Shown: positions 8,365 to 17,290, counted from the stretch's first letter. The stretch: 64,000 bases of DNA from Marinithermus hydrothermalis DSM 14884 (GCF_000195335.1 NC_015387.1:868001-932000); one strand, 5' to 3'. The notes: a model not told the origin generated them from the sequence alone. Numbers and translations are program-made.

Positions 8365-9462
8365 ATGGACCCAAGGGCTGTACTGACTGCTGAGGCCGAG
8401 GCGCGGGGGTTCCTCACCGCCTGGGCCCCCGCCCGCTTACCGGAACCCCCACGTGCCCGGTACCGCGCCTGGATCGCCGGGGGGAAGCACGCGGGCATGG
8501 CCTACCTCGAGCGCAACCTCGAGACGCGCCTCGATCCCACGCGCCGCTTCCCCTGGGTGAAGAGCGTGTTGGTGCTGGGCGCGCTGCACGCCTACCCCGA
8601 CCCCGGCGTGCCCCGGGGCGGGGTGCGGGTGGGGCGGGTCGCGCGGTACGCCTGGGTGCGGGATTATCACGCGTGGTTCGCGCCACACCTCGAGGCGCTC
8701 GAGGCCTTGTGCGTGAAGCTCGGGGGGCGGGGGAAGGGGTACGTGGATCATGGCCCGATCCCGGAGCGGAGTTATGCAGCCCTCGGCGGGATGGGGTGGG
8801 TGGGGCGCAACGCGATGCTGATCCACCAGGGGTGCGGGAGTTACTTTACCCTCGCGGTGCTCCTCACGAGTTTTGAGGTGGAGCCCGTCCCGGCGCACCC
8901 GAACCGGTGTGGGCGGTGCGTGCGCTGTGTAGGGGCGTGCCCGACCGGGGCGTTGCCGGGGGACGGCACGCTGGACGCGAACCGGTGCGTGAGCTACTGG
9001 ACGATCGAGCACCGCGGCTTGATCCCGCCCGAGCTGTGGGACGGGGTAGGGGACTGGTTGTTCGGGTGCGACGCTTGCCAGGAGGCGTGCCCTTGGAACC
9101 GAAAAGCCCATCATTTCTGGGAGGGCGTGCGGCCGGATCCGGAGCTGGCGCACCCGGACCTGAGCGCGTTCTTCACGCTTTCCAGCCGGGCGTTCCAGCG
9201 GCGCTACGCGGGAAGCGCGTTCCTGCGCCCGGGGCGTGTGCGCATGGCGCGGAACGCCCTGGTTGTGCTGGCCAACACTCGCGACCCGGCGTACCTGTCC
9301 CTCGTGCGCCTGGGCGCGGAGGACGTGAACCCCCTGGTGCGCGCCACCGCGGCTCGAGCCCTCGCCCTGCTGGGGGACGCGCGGCGCGCGGAGCGCTTGC
9401 GCAAGGACCCCGACCCTCGAGTGGCCGCGGAGGCCACGCGGGCCCTAGAGGCGCTGGGGTGA
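8365..9462 (+). CDS. queG: Epoxyqueuosine reductase QueG
   Basis: 365 residues. QueG reduces epoxyqueuosine to queuosine in tRNA using cobalamin and two [4Fe-4S] clusters. The two ferredoxin-type cysteine motifs are visible near residue 185 (CGRCVRCVGACP) and 240 (CDACQEACP). The C-terminal 90 residues form HEAT-like repeats, as in known QueG structures. Its own promoter is likely, because a terminator lies just upstream. Confidence 0.93.
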   Translation: MDPRAVLTAEAEARGFLTAWAPARLPEPPRARYRAWIAGGKHAGMAYLERNLETRLDPTRRFPWVKSVLVLGALHAYPDPGVPRGGVRVGRVARYAWVRDYHAWFAPHLEALEALCVKLGGRGKGYVDHGPIPERSYAALGGMGWVGRNAMLIHQGCGSYFTLAVLLTSFEVEPVPAHPNRCGRCVRCVGACPTGALPGDGTLDANRCVSYWTIEHRGLIPPELWDGVGDWLFGCDACQEACPWNRKAHHFWEGVRPDPELAHPDLSAFFTLSSRAFQRRYAGSAFLRPGRVRMARNALVVLANTRDPAYLSLVRLGAEDVNPLVRATAARALALLGDARRAERLRKDPDPRVAAEATRALEALG

Positions 9463-10155
9463 ACGCCCGGTGCGCACGACCTCGGCCACGACCTCGGGCA
9501 GGTCCCACGCCTGGATGTCGAACAGGGTTTGCCCGAGGTCGTAATCGACCTTTTGAGAGGAAACGGTAACGCCGTCCGCTCGGGTTTCGAGAACGACCAC
9601 GTCCGCGCCCGGCTCGCCCCCCAGCGTCATCCCCACCGAACCCGGGTCGATCACGTGTAGCCCGTGCACCTCCCGGTAGAACGGCACGTGGCTGCCTCCC
9701 ACGAGCACAACCTGCGCGCGGAGCTCCTCGAGGAGGGGCAGGAGCTCGCGGGTTGGAGCGGAGAGGTCCAGCCTTCCGTCCGGGTCGCCGGGCGCACCGT
9801 GGAACGCCCGCGCCCGGCCGTACGCCGTGAGGAACTTCCGCATGGGCGGCAAGCTCCGAAGGAACTCGATCTCCTTAGGGGTGAGTTGCGTCAGCGTCCA
9901 CGCCAGCGTCTGGTCCGCCACCCCGCCCCGCGAGGGCAACGGAAGCCGGTACGCGACGCGAGCGTCCGCACCCCCCAGGACCGCGAGCACCCCCTCCTGC
10001 ATAACCCGGCGCACCACCTGCCGCGGATGCGGGCCGTACCCCACGAGGTCCCCCAGGCACAGGACCTGGTCCACGCCAGCCGCGCGGAGCGCTTCGAGCG
10101 CGCTTTCCAACGCGGGTAGGTTCGCGTGCACGTCCGAGATAACGCCAAGGCGCAT
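9445..10155 (-). CDS. Metallophosphoesterase, YfcE/MJ0936-like
   Basis: 236 residues. The calcineurin-like signature is complete: DVHAN near residue 8, GDLVGYGP near 36, the GGSHVPFY histidine and the DPGSVG segment. These enzymes hydrolyse phosphodiesters with a di-metal centre; the natural substrate is not known. It is convergent with queG, overlapping by 18 bases, and divergent from the glycosidase. Confidence 0.85.
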   Translation of the reverse strand: MRLGVISDVHANLPALESALEALRAAGVDQVLCLGDLVGYGPHPRQVVRRVMQEGVLAVLGGADARVAYRLPLPSRGGVADQTLAWTLTQLTPKEIEFLRSLPPMRKFLTAYGRARAFHGAPGDPDGRLDLSAPTRELLPLLEELRAQVVLVGGSHVPFYREVHGLHVIDPGSVGMTLGGEPGADVVVLETRADGVTVSSQKVDYDLGQTLFDIQAWDLPEVVAEVVRTGRSPQRL

Positions 10156-10249
10156 ATGCTTCCCTCATTATGCCCCCACCAGGGGCGGACCCGTGGGTTA
10201 TGCGAAGGCTCGGGCCGGGACGGGTAATCTAGAGCGTAAGGAGGCGGCG

Positions 10250-11185
10250 GTGTACCTGCCTAAAGACCACCTACTCTGGGACTTTTGGTTGCTCGAGGAG
10301 GACGGAACGTACCACCTCTTCTACCTGCGGGCGCCGCGAGCCCTGCCCGACCCCGAGTTGCGCCACGATCGGGCGCGGGTAGGGTACGCGACCTCCCGCG
10401 ACCTCAAGCGCTGGACGCCGGGGGGCGTGGTGCTCGAACCGGGCGTGCCGGGCAGCTGGGATGACCTCTCGATCTGGACCGGCAGCGTGATCGCGCACGA
10501 GGGACGGTACTACATGCTCTACACCGGGCGGAGCCGCGAGGAGGCCGGCCGGATGCAGCGGATCGGGCTTGCGGTCTCGGAGGACCTCGTACACTGGGAG
10601 CGGCACCCCGAGAACCCGGTGCTCGAGGCCGACCTCCGGTGGTACGAGGCCGCGGAGGACTCGATCCTAGGCTTCCTCTCCTGGCGCGACCCGTACGTGG
10701 TGCGTCACGAGGGGGTCTTCTATGCCTTGATTGCCGCACGAACGCGCGCGGGCGACCCCATGGGCCGCGGGTGCATCGCCCTGGCCTGCTCGCGGGACCT
10801 CGTGCGCTGGGAGGTGCGCCCCCCGGTGCTGGCTCCGGGCTACTTCGCCGAGATGGAGGTGCCCCAGCTCGTCACGCACGCGTCGCGGCATTACCTGTGC
10901 TTCAGCGTGCCCCGCCACCGGTACGCGGCCTCGGCCCCCTACCCGCGGGTGACGGGCACGTACTACGCGGTCGCCGATCACCCCGCCGGGAGGTATGGGC
11001 CGTCCAGGCTCCTCGTGGGGGACGCGCGGGACGCTGCTTACGGGGGGAAGCTCGTGCGGGACCCCAGGGGGCGGTGGGTGCTTTTGCAGTGGCTGGGACG
11101 CGGCGCGAACGGGGCGTTCGTCGGGGGGCTTGCAGACCCCCTCCCCGTGCGCGTAGAAGGGGATCGGATGGAGGTGGAGGCGTGA
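10250..11185 (+). CDS. Glycoside hydrolase with GH32/GH43-type five-bladed fold
   Basis: 311 residues from GTG 10250, set by AAGGAGG at 10238-10244. Longer in-frame starts exist but read through non-coding-like sequence. Likely active-site motifs are LLWDFW near residue 9 (nucleophile Asp), WRDPYV (transition-state RDP) near 145 and MEVPQL (general acid Glu) near 202, which matches the order in GH32/GH68 fructan enzymes. There is no signal peptide, so it acts in the cytoplasm. It overlaps the following sugar kinase by four bases (GTGA), which suggests cleavage of a fructoside or other glycoside followed by phosphorylation. Confidence 0.75.
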   Translation: MYLPKDHLLWDFWLLEEDGTYHLFYLRAPRALPDPELRHDRARVGYATSRDLKRWTPGGVVLEPGVPGSWDDLSIWTGSVIAHEGRYYMLYTGRSREEAGRMQRIGLAVSEDLVHWERHPENPVLEADLRWYEAAEDSILGFLSWRDPYVVRHEGVFYALIAARTRAGDPMGRGCIALACSRDLVRWEVRPPVLAPGYFAEMEVPQLVTHASRHYLCFSVPRHRYAASAPYPRVTGTYYAVADHPAGRYGPSRLLVGDARDAAYGGKLVRDPRGRWVLLQWLGRGANGAFVGGLADPLPVRVEGDRMEVEA

Positions 11186-12078
11186 TCCTCGCGGCAGGCG
11201 AAGCCCTGATGGACCTGGTGCCCCAAGGGGCGGCTTACCTGCCCCGCCCTGGCGGCGCGCCCTTAAACGTCGCGGTGACGCTGGGGCGGCTCGGGGTGCG
11301 GGCGGGGTTTTTAGGCGGGCTGGCGCGGGACGCCTTCGGGCGGCGGATCCAGCAGCACCTCGAGGCGAGCCGTGTGGACCTGGGGTACGCGGTGAAGACG
11401 GACCAGCCCACGCCGCTCGCGTTCGTGACGCTGGAGGATGGGGAGCCCCGGTACGCCTTCTACCTGGAGGGAACGGCCTTGATGCTGGAGCGCCTGCCCC
11501 GCCTGGGACCCGAAGTGCACGCCGTGGTCCTGGGGGGGCTGGCCTTAGCCTGGGAGCCGGTGCAGGCGGTGTTTGCCGGGCTGCTCGAGGCCGGCCGGTT
11601 TGTCGCCCTGGACCCGAACGTGCGGCCCGCGGCGATCCGGGACCCGGCGCGTTACCGTGAGCGCTTCGCCGCTTGGGTGCCGCGGGTGGACCTCCTCAAG
11701 GTAAGCGCGGCGGACCTGGCCTGGTTCTTTCCGAACACCCCTCCCCAGGCCGCGGCGCGGCGGCTTCAGGAGGCAGGGGCGCGCGTGGTGGTGCTGACCC
11801 TGGGGGCACGGGGGGCGGTGGCCTTCCTTCCGGAGGGGGAGGTGCGGGTCGCGGCTCCCAGGGTCAAGGTGGTGGACCCCGTGGGGGCGGGGGACGCCTT
11901 CCTCGGTGGGCTGCTCGCCTTTTGGGACCAGGCGGGCCTCCTGGACCGCCCCTTCGCGCCGGGGGTGGAGGCCACGCGCGAGGCGCTGGCCTTCGCGGCG
12001 CGCGTAGCGGCCCTGACCTGCACGCGCCCGGGGGCCGACCCCCCCTGGGGGAGCGCTTTAGAACACTTCTCACCGTAA
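11182..12078 (+). CDS. PfkB-family sugar kinase, probable fructokinase
   Basis: 298 residues from GTG 11182, whose codon overlaps the preceding stop. The N-terminal motif AAGEALMDLVPQG and GGAPLNVAVTLGRLG, and the C-terminal ATP/anion-hole motif DPVGAGDAFLGGLLAF, define the PfkB (ribokinase) family. The alanine/glycine pattern and pairing with a GH32-like hydrolase favour fructose as substrate, but 2-keto-3-deoxygluconate kinase is a possible alternative. The predicted operon is just these two genes. Confidence 0.85.
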   Translation: MILAAGEALMDLVPQGAAYLPRPGGAPLNVAVTLGRLGVRAGFLGGLARDAFGRRIQQHLEASRVDLGYAVKTDQPTPLAFVTLEDGEPRYAFYLEGTALMLERLPRLGPEVHAVVLGGLALAWEPVQAVFAGLLEAGRFVALDPNVRPAAIRDPARYRERFAAWVPRVDLLKVSAADLAWFFPNTPPQAAARRLQEAGARVVVLTLGARGAVAFLPEGEVRVAAPRVKVVDPVGAGDAFLGGLLAFWDQAGLLDRPFAPGVEATREALAFAARVAALTCTRPGADPPWGSALEHFSP

Positions 12079-12084
12079 GGGTGC

Positions 12085-12090
12085 TAAGGT
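12085..12090 (+). promoter_or_regulatory. -10 box for lnt
   Basis: TAAGGT is followed by seven bases and ATG 12098. This spacing supports a leaderless message and the choice of ATG 12098 over GTG 12089. Confidence 0.4.
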
Positions 12091-12097
12091 GAAGGGC

Positions 12098-13468
12098 ATG
12101 CGCGCGATGCTCTGGGGGATCCTGCTGGCCCTAACCCTCCCTCCCTTTCCCCTGGGGTGGCTCGCTCCCCTGCCCCTCGCCCTCATCCTGCGCGCGTGGC
12201 AGGGGCCCCGCCCGGGTTGGGCGGGGTTCTGGAGCGGGCTGGGGTTTTGGGGCGTGCACCTTATTTGGCTTCCGCAGAGCTTCACCGCGCTCTTTGGGGC
12301 GTGGGGGTGGGTGCCGTTCGTGCCCCTGGTGCTCCTCGAGGCCCTCCTGTGGGCGGGGCTCGCGCGCCTTTTAGGGCCGCGCTCCGCCCCTGCTTTGGTC
12401 GGGGGGTGGGTGCTGCTCGAGGCCGCGCGCGGCTGGGGAACCTTCGCTTTCCCCTGGGGGTACGTGGGGTACGCCCTGACCGAGGCGCCCGGGCGCGTGC
12501 TGGCCGCGCTGGGCGGCGTGTGGCTCCTCTCCCTCGTGGTGCTCCTCACTGCCTGGGGCCTCGAGCGCCGCCGCTGGTGGGTGCTCGTGCCCTGGGCCCT
12601 GCTTTGGGTCCTCCCCCTGCCCGAGTCCCTCCCCGAGCCCGGCCGGACGGCCCTGCTGGTGCAGGGGGCGCTGAACCCTCTCGATAAGGCCCTGGGGCGC
12701 GTGGACGCGGCGCGGTACCGGGCGCTCACCCTGCAAGGACTGGCCGCGCACCCCGGAGCGGACCTCGTGGTCTGGCCGGAGACCGCGGTGCGCGGGGTGC
12801 CGCCGGATGCGGAGCGCCTGGTGGGGGGGCGCGCCTTGGTCGCGGGGGTGGCCGTTTACGAGGGCGGGTACCGGAACCGCGTGGTATGGCTTGAAGAGGG
12901 CCGGGTCCGGGCCCACTACGACAAGACCCGGCTCGTGCCCTTCGGGGAGTTCTTCCCCTGGCGGGGAGTGCTCGGCCCGGTGTACGCCTTCTTCTTCCAG
13001 CGCTTCGGCCTAGGGGACCTTGCGGACACCGTGCCGGGCCGCACGCTGGAGCCCTTGGGGCCCTACGGGGCGTACATCTGCTACGAGTCCACCTTCCCCG
13101 GGGTGGCGCGAGCCCTGGTGCGCGGCGGCGCCCAGGTCCTGGTGAACGTCTCGAACGACGCCTGGTTCGGACCGAGCTTCGGTGGCGCGCAGCACTTCGC
13201 CATGGGCCGCATCCGCGCGGTCGAGACCGGCCGCTGGCTCCTCAGGGCCGGCAACGACGGGATCACCGCCGCGATCGACCCTTATGGCCGCGTGGTGGCG
13301 CAGCTCGAGCCGGGCGCAGCCGGGTACCTGGCGGCCCCTTACGCCCTCACGAGCGGCACCACCCCGTACGTGCGTTTCGGGGACTGGGCGCTGGGGGTGG
13401 CCGGGGTCCTGCTCGTGTGGGGCTGGGTTAGAGGGCCCGCGCGGCGGCGGGAGGCCCTGACCCGGTAA
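12098..13468 (+). CDS. lnt: Apolipoprotein N-acyltransferase
   Basis: 456 residues. About residues 1-190 form at least six membrane helices and about 190-430 form the nitrilase-like periplasmic domain, with a last helix near 435. The catalytic triad of Lnt is visible: Glu in WPETAV, Lys in DKTRLVPFGE and Cys in ICYEST. It transfers a third acyl chain to the N-terminal Cys of lipoproteins, a step typical of bacteria with an outer membrane. The start at 12098 was chosen from the -10 spacing; GTG 12089 would add three residues. Confidence 0.9.
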   Translation: MRAMLWGILLALTLPPFPLGWLAPLPLALILRAWQGPRPGWAGFWSGLGFWGVHLIWLPQSFTALFGAWGWVPFVPLVLLEALLWAGLARLLGPRSAPALVGGWVLLEAARGWGTFAFPWGYVGYALTEAPGRVLAALGGVWLLSLVVLLTAWGLERRRWWVLVPWALLWVLPLPESLPEPGRTALLVQGALNPLDKALGRVDAARYRALTLQGLAAHPGADLVVWPETAVRGVPPDAERLVGGRALVAGVAVYEGGYRNRVVWLEEGRVRAHYDKTRLVPFGEFFPWRGVLGPVYAFFFQRFGLGDLADTVPGRTLEPLGPYGAYICYESTFPGVARALVRGGAQVLVNVSNDAWFGPSFGGAQHFAMGRIRAVETGRWLLRAGNDGITAAIDPYGRVVAQLEPGAAGYLAAPYALTSGTTPYVRFGDWALGVAGVLLVWGWVRGPARRREALTR

Positions 13469-13471
13469 AAT
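13466..13471 (+). promoter_or_regulatory. -10 box for purH overlapping the lnt stop codon
   Basis: TAAAAT lies six bases before the purH ATG, and its first three bases are the lnt stop codon. There is no Shine-Dalgarno sequence, consistent with a leaderless message. Confidence 0.5.
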
Positions 13472-13477
13472 GCCTCC

Positions 13478-14980
13478 ATGCGGGCTTTGCTTTCGGTTTC
13501 GGACAAGCGGGGGCTGGTCGAGTTCGCCCAGGGACTCAAGGCGCTCGGGTTCGAGCTGGTCTCCACCGGCGGGACGTACCGCGCGCTAGAGGACGCCGGT
13601 CTCGAGGTCACCTACGTCTCCGACGTGACGGGCTTCCCGGAGATCCTAGAGGGGCGCGTGAAGACCCTGCACCCGCGCATCCACGCGGGACTCCTCGCCA
13701 AACCCACGCCGGAGCACGAAGCGGAGCTTCAAGCGCAGGGCATCCCGCGCATCGAGGTGCTCGCGGTGAACCTCTATCCCTTCCGCGAGACGGTCGCGCG
13801 CGGGGCGGGGTTCGAGGAGTGCATCGAGAACATCGACATCGGCGGGCCAGCGATGCTGCGGGCCGCGGCGAAAAACTTCGCCGCGGTGCTCCCGGTCTGC
13901 GACCCGGACGACTACCCGGCGGTGCTCGCGGCCTTGCGGGAAGGGGTTTCCCCGGAGTTCAGGCGGCGGCTGGCTTGGAAGGCGTTCGCGCACACCGCGG
14001 CGTACGACGCGGCCATCGCGAACTGGCTCGCGGACAAACCCTTCCCGAAGCAGCGCTTTTTGGCTTTGGAGAAGGTCTCGGACCTGCGCTATGGGGAGAA
14101 CCCGCACCAGGCCGCGGCCCTCTACCGCGTGGAGGGGGAGGTCGGGCCGCTCCTTGAGGCGGAGGTCCTCCAGGGCAAGGCCATGAGCTACAACAACTAC
14201 GGGGACGCCGAGGCCGCGTGGAACCTGGTGAGTGAGTTCGACGCGCCCGCGTGCGTCGCGATCAAGCACCAGAACCCCTGCGGCGTGGGGGTGGGGGCGG
14301 GGCCGCTCGAGGCTTACCGGAAGGCGTACGCGGCCGACCCGATCTCGATCTTCGGGGGGATCGTGGCCTTCAACCGGCCGGTGGACGAGGCCACGGCCCT
14401 CGAACTGAAGCCGGTCTTCCTTGAGGTACTCCTCGCGCCGGAGTTTACGGAGGGCGCGCTGCGGGTCTTGGCGGCGAAGAAGAACCTGCGCGTTTTGCGG
14501 GTGCCCGCACCGGCGCGGGGGGCGTACCTGGACATGAAGCGCTTGCGGGGCGGGGTGCTGCTGCAGGAAGGCGACGCCTTGAACCTCGTGGAGGACGCCC
14601 TTCGGGTCGTGACGCCCGAGGCGCCTGATGAGGCCGCGTGGGCGGACCTGCGCTTTGCGTGGACGGTGGTGAAGCACGTGCGTTCGAACGCGATCGTGGT
14701 GGCGAAGGACGGGCAGACCCTGGGGATCGGGGTGGGGCAGACCAGCCGCGTCGAGGCGGCCCGGCACGCCCTAGAGCAGGCGGGAGCGGAGGCCCAGGGC
14801 GCGGTATTGGCCTCGGACGCGTTCTTCCCGTTTGACGACGTGGTGAAGCTCGCGGCCCAGCACGGCGTGCGGGCGATCATCCAGCCCGGCGGCTCCAAGC
14901 GGGACGAGGACTCGATCCGAGCGGCCGCGGAGGCGGGGATTGCCATGGTGTTCACCGGGGTGCGGCACTTTAAACACTGA
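13478..14980 (+). CDS. purH: Bifunctional AICAR transformylase/IMP cyclohydrolase
   Basis: 500 residues, close to the usual 510-530. The N-terminal IMP cyclohydrolase (MGS-like) domain carries ALLSVSDKRGLVEFA and STGGTYRAL; the rest is AICAR formyltransferase with YGENPHQ, KAMSYNNYGD, the KHQNPCG motif and SDAFFPFDD. It performs the last two steps of de novo IMP synthesis. It overlaps the convergent LD-carboxypeptidase gene by 11 bases. guaA lies further downstream but is transcribed separately. Confidence 0.97.
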   Translation: MRALLSVSDKRGLVEFAQGLKALGFELVSTGGTYRALEDAGLEVTYVSDVTGFPEILEGRVKTLHPRIHAGLLAKPTPEHEAELQAQGIPRIEVLAVNLYPFRETVARGAGFEECIENIDIGGPAMLRAAAKNFAAVLPVCDPDDYPAVLAALREGVSPEFRRRLAWKAFAHTAAYDAAIANWLADKPFPKQRFLALEKVSDLRYGENPHQAAALYRVEGEVGPLLEAEVLQGKAMSYNNYGDAEAAWNLVSEFDAPACVAIKHQNPCGVGVGAGPLEAYRKAYAADPISIFGGIVAFNRPVDEATALELKPVFLEVLLAPEFTEGALRVLAAKKNLRVLRVPAPARGAYLDMKRLRGGVLLQEGDALNLVEDALRVVTPEAPDEAAWADLRFAWTVVKHVRSNAIVVAKDGQTLGIGVGQTSRVEAARHALEQAGAEAQGAVLASDAFFPFDDVVKLAAQHGVRAIIQPGGSKRDEDSIRAAAEAGIAMVFTGVRHFKH

Positions 14981-15992
14981 CCGCAGGCTCGAGCAGCCAG
15001 ACCCGGGCCTCCGTACCGAAGGCCACGCGGGCCTGAGTCCCGATGGGCAGGGTGAACATGGGGTCGGTGTGCCCGAAGTCGAACCCGTAGGCGACGGGGA
15101 GGTCGTACCCCGCGGTGGCCCGGAGTAGAACCGCCTCGAGCGGGTCCTCCGGGCCGAACCCCACCTTGGGGTGGAACCGGCCGACGAGGAGCGCGCGGAT
15201 TTTAGCGAAGGCCCCCATGAGGCGGAGCTGGGTCAGGAACCGGTCCACGGAGGCCGGGCTTTCCGTTTCATCCTCCTCCACACACAGGATCGCGCCCTCG
15301 AGGTTCGGGAAGAAGGGGGTGCCGCACAGGGCGAGCATCGTGCCGAGGTTCCCGGCGATCACGGGGCCTTGTGCCGTTCCCGGACGCAAGACCTTGGGTC
15401 CGGGGTGCGGCTCGGCCCGCCGAGGGCGGTTGTCCTCTTCGTCCCAGAGAAGGTGTTCGTGGATGAGGATCTCCGAGGGCTCGAGCTCGAGCGGGGCTCG
15501 GCCCTCGATGAGGACGGCCTCGAGGTAGCGCCGGGTGTAAGGGTGGAGGCCGTCGGCCTCCCCGAACTGGGGCAGCAGGGCCGGCCCGAGGAAGGTGACG
15601 AGGCCAGTCTGGGTGTGCATCCCTAGGTGCAGGGCGGTGATGTCGCTGTAGCCAAGGAACACCTTGGGGTTGTTTTGGATGAGCGCGTAGTCCAGGCCTT
15701 CGAGCAGCGCGTTGGCGTTGTGTCCACCAATCGTGCAGAGGATCCCCTTGACCTCGGGGTCCGCGAACATCGCGTGCAGGTCCTCGAGGCGTTCCTCTAC
15801 GGTGCCTGCGGTGTGGTGATGGTGGTTGAGCGTATGGGGCCCTACCTTCACGCGAAACCCGAGCCGCTGGAGGTGGGCGACGCTGCGCTTAAAGCGCCGG
15901 GGGGTGTGGTGGGCCGTGGGTGCGGAGGGGGAGACGACGCCCACCAGGTCTCCGGGATGTAGCGCGGGGGGGCGTATAGGGGGCCGGTCCAT
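14970..15992 (-). CDS. LD-carboxypeptidase (peptidase family S66)
   Basis: 340 residues from ATG 15992. The Ser nucleophile is in FLGYSDITAL near residue 110, after the CTIGGHNANALLE segment; the catalytic Glu and His are expected in the C-terminal half (LCVEEDETES and GFDFGHTDP). Members either trim the terminal D-Ala of murein tetrapeptides or, as in MccF, cleave aminoacyl-nucleotide toxins. The absence of a signal peptide fits both cytoplasmic recycling and MccF-like roles. The gene lies eight bases beyond the stop of a small membrane protein and is probably translated with it. Confidence 0.86.
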   Translation of the reverse strand: MDRPPIRPPALHPGDLVGVVSPSAPTAHHTPRRFKRSVAHLQRLGFRVKVGPHTLNHHHHTAGTVEERLEDLHAMFADPEVKGILCTIGGHNANALLEGLDYALIQNNPKVFLGYSDITALHLGMHTQTGLVTFLGPALLPQFGEADGLHPYTRRYLEAVLIEGRAPLELEPSEILIHEHLLWDEEDNRPRRAEPHPGPKVLRPGTAQGPVIAGNLGTMLALCGTPFFPNLEGAILCVEEDETESPASVDRFLTQLRLMGAFAKIRALLVGRFHPKVGFGPEDPLEAVLLRATAGYDLPVAYGFDFGHTDPMFTLPIGTQARVAFGTEARVWLLEPAVSV

Positions 15993-15997
15993 TTCAT

Positions 15998-16159
15998 TTA
16001 GGGCTTGGGCTTCTTGAGGTACGCCCAGACGACCGCGAGGAGGGCGAGGGCGGCGAGGAGGTTGGGGCCGAGCGGGTACGCGCCCGCCACCGTGTTGAGG
16101 TAGAGCGCCCAGCCTATGGCTAGGTTGGCTCCGAGGAGCAGGAGGAGGCGCCAGGGCAT
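15998..16159 (-). CDS. Small hydrophobic protein, two predicted membrane segments
   Basis: 53 residues from ATG 16159, which overlaps the uracil-DNA glycosylase stop (TAATG). Two hydrophobic stretches (about 5-24 and 30-46) are joined by a short loop, and the tail ends in KKPKP. I do not recognise a family. The overlapping stop/start signals on both sides suggest it is translated as part of the glycosylase/LD-carboxypeptidase unit. Confidence 0.65.
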   Translation of the reverse strand: MPWRLLLLLGANLAIGWALYLNTVAGAYPLGPNLLAALALLAVVWAYLKKPKP

Positions 16160-16776
16160 TAAAAGAGCGGTTCTTGCGTGACGGTGCGGATCCGCCGCTC
16201 GGGCTTGGGTCCAAGCGCATCCAGGGTCTTTTTGAGTTCCTGGATGTCCCGCCACGTGAGGGCTTTGGGGCTTCCGGGGGCGCGTGAGGGGTTACGGAGC
16301 AGGTAGGCGGGGTGGAACATGGGGAAGATCTTGATCCCGTGCCACTCGTACCAGTTGCCCCGCACCTTGGTGATTGAGATCTTTTCCCCGAGGAAGTACT
16401 GCGCGGCTACGGAACCCAGGGGCGCGATGATCTGGGGGCGAATCAGCTCGATTTGTTTGCTGAGCCACAGGCCCGTGCAGATCTTCGCTTCGTCGGGCAA
16501 GGGGTTGCGGTTCCCGGGGGGGCGGCACTTCACGATGTTCGCGATGTACACGGACTCGCGGGGGATGCCGGCCGCTTCCAGGATGCGGTTGAGAAGCTGC
16601 CCGGCCTTGCCCACAAAAGGACGGCCTTGGGCGTCCTCATCCGCGCCGGGCCCCTCACCTACGATCATGAGTTGTGCGTCCGGGTCGCCTTCCCCGAAGA
16701 CCACGGTGTGCCGCCCTTCGGCGAGGCGACACGCGGTACACGCCTGGGCTTTGGCCGCGAGTTCCTCTAGGGTCAT
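16159..16776 (-). CDS. Uracil-DNA glycosylase, family 4 (thermostable UDGa type)
   Basis: 205 residues from ATG 16776, set by a GGGAGGAGG ribosome binding site; upstream GTG/ATG codons would add four residues. Motif GEGPGADEDAQGRPFVGKAG (about 40-60) is the uracil-binding/catalytic region, FHPAYLLRNPS is the DNA-binding loop, and the cysteines in ACTACRL, KCRPP and ICTGLW are placed to hold the [4Fe-4S] cluster. It removes uracil from DNA, a product of cytosine deamination that is frequent at high temperature. Confidence 0.94.
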   Translation of the reverse strand: MTLEELAAKAQACTACRLAEGRHTVVFGEGDPDAQLMIVGEGPGADEDAQGRPFVGKAGQLLNRILEAAGIPRESVYIANIVKCRPPGNRNPLPDEAKICTGLWLSKQIELIRPQIIAPLGSVAAQYFLGEKISITKVRGNWYEWHGIKIFPMFHPAYLLRNPSRAPGSPKALTWRDIQELKKTLDALGPKPERRIRTVTQEPLF

Positions 16777-16784
16777 GCCTCCTC

Positions 16785-16821
16785 CCAAAACAAGGCGGGG
16801 GGAGGGGCCTCCCCTCCCCCC
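16785..16821 (-). terminator. Intrinsic terminator upstream of uracil-DNA glycosylase
   Basis: An 11-bp perfect stem (16797-16807 with 16811-16821) is followed on the minus strand by GCCTTGTTTTGG. It ends transcripts from the 122-residue gene; the glycosylase ribosome binding site lies right after it. Confidence 0.7.
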
Positions 16822-16831
16822 GGAGCGGGGG

Positions 16832-17200
16832 TTACTCCACGGGTTTCCGCTGTTTCCGCGCTTCCCGGCGGACCTTAGGGTCCAGCCCGATCATGAGGAA
16901 GAAGTTCTCCAACGCGTTCTCCTTCCCCTTGATCTCCGGGTAGGCATCCTCCGCCGTGCCGGTCACGAAAGGCAGGGACTTGTACAAGTCGAGGGCGTAT
17001 GCAACCACCTCGTCGGGCCCTTTAGTTTCCGCGATCTCCGCCAGCTGCGCGTACACCTCCCGCCGCGCCTCGGCGTGCATCTTGAACACCTCGGGGTTCG
17101 GCGTTTCCGGCGAGCGGAGGACGTCTTGCTTGGCAATGCGGCGGTAATGTTTAAGGCCCCGAATGATTTCCTCGGTGGAGAGCGTTACCTTGTACTGCAT
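16832..17200 (-). CDS. Hypothetical protein, 122 residues
   Basis: Start ATG 17200 with GGAGC upstream. The protein is mostly helical and charged, with no signal peptide or membrane segment. Recognisable segments are IIRGLKHYRRIAKQD near the N-terminus and LENFFLMIGLDPKVRR near the C-terminus. I do not recognise a family. It has a strong promoter and a terminator-like hairpin in its leader (17226-17253), so it is probably conditionally expressed. The reading frame stays open upstream through the leader to ATG 17278, so a longer form cannot be excluded. Confidence 0.75.
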   Translation of the reverse strand: MQYKVTLSTEEIIRGLKHYRRIAKQDVLRSPETPNPEVFKMHAEARREVYAQLAEIAETKGPDEVVAYALDLYKSLPFVTGTAEDAYPEIKGKENALENFFLMIGLDPKVRREARKQRKPVE

Positions 17201-17225
17201 CCCTGCTCCTTTCCCCCCTGCCCGC

Positions 17226-17253
17226 AAAAAACCGCCCGGGGTGGTGGGGCGGT
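17226..17253 (-). promoter_or_regulatory. Terminator-like attenuator in the leader of the 122-residue protein gene
   Basis: On the minus strand a 7-bp stem (17247-17253 with 17231-17237) is followed by six T residues (17231-17226) and then, 26 bases later, by the start codon. The promoter lies upstream, so the hairpin is inside the leader and not at the end of another gene. Confidence 0.6.
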
Positions 17254-17290
17254 GCATCGGGGCGGGAGCGCGCGACTTCATCCTCAACCA

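Noticed and set aside
16832-17278. Counting the in-frame leader codons as part of the 122-residue protein
   Set aside because: The extension would be translated through a terminator hairpin and is Pro/Arg/Gly-rich and unlike the rest; ATG 17200 has its own ribosome binding site. It is kept only as an alternative.
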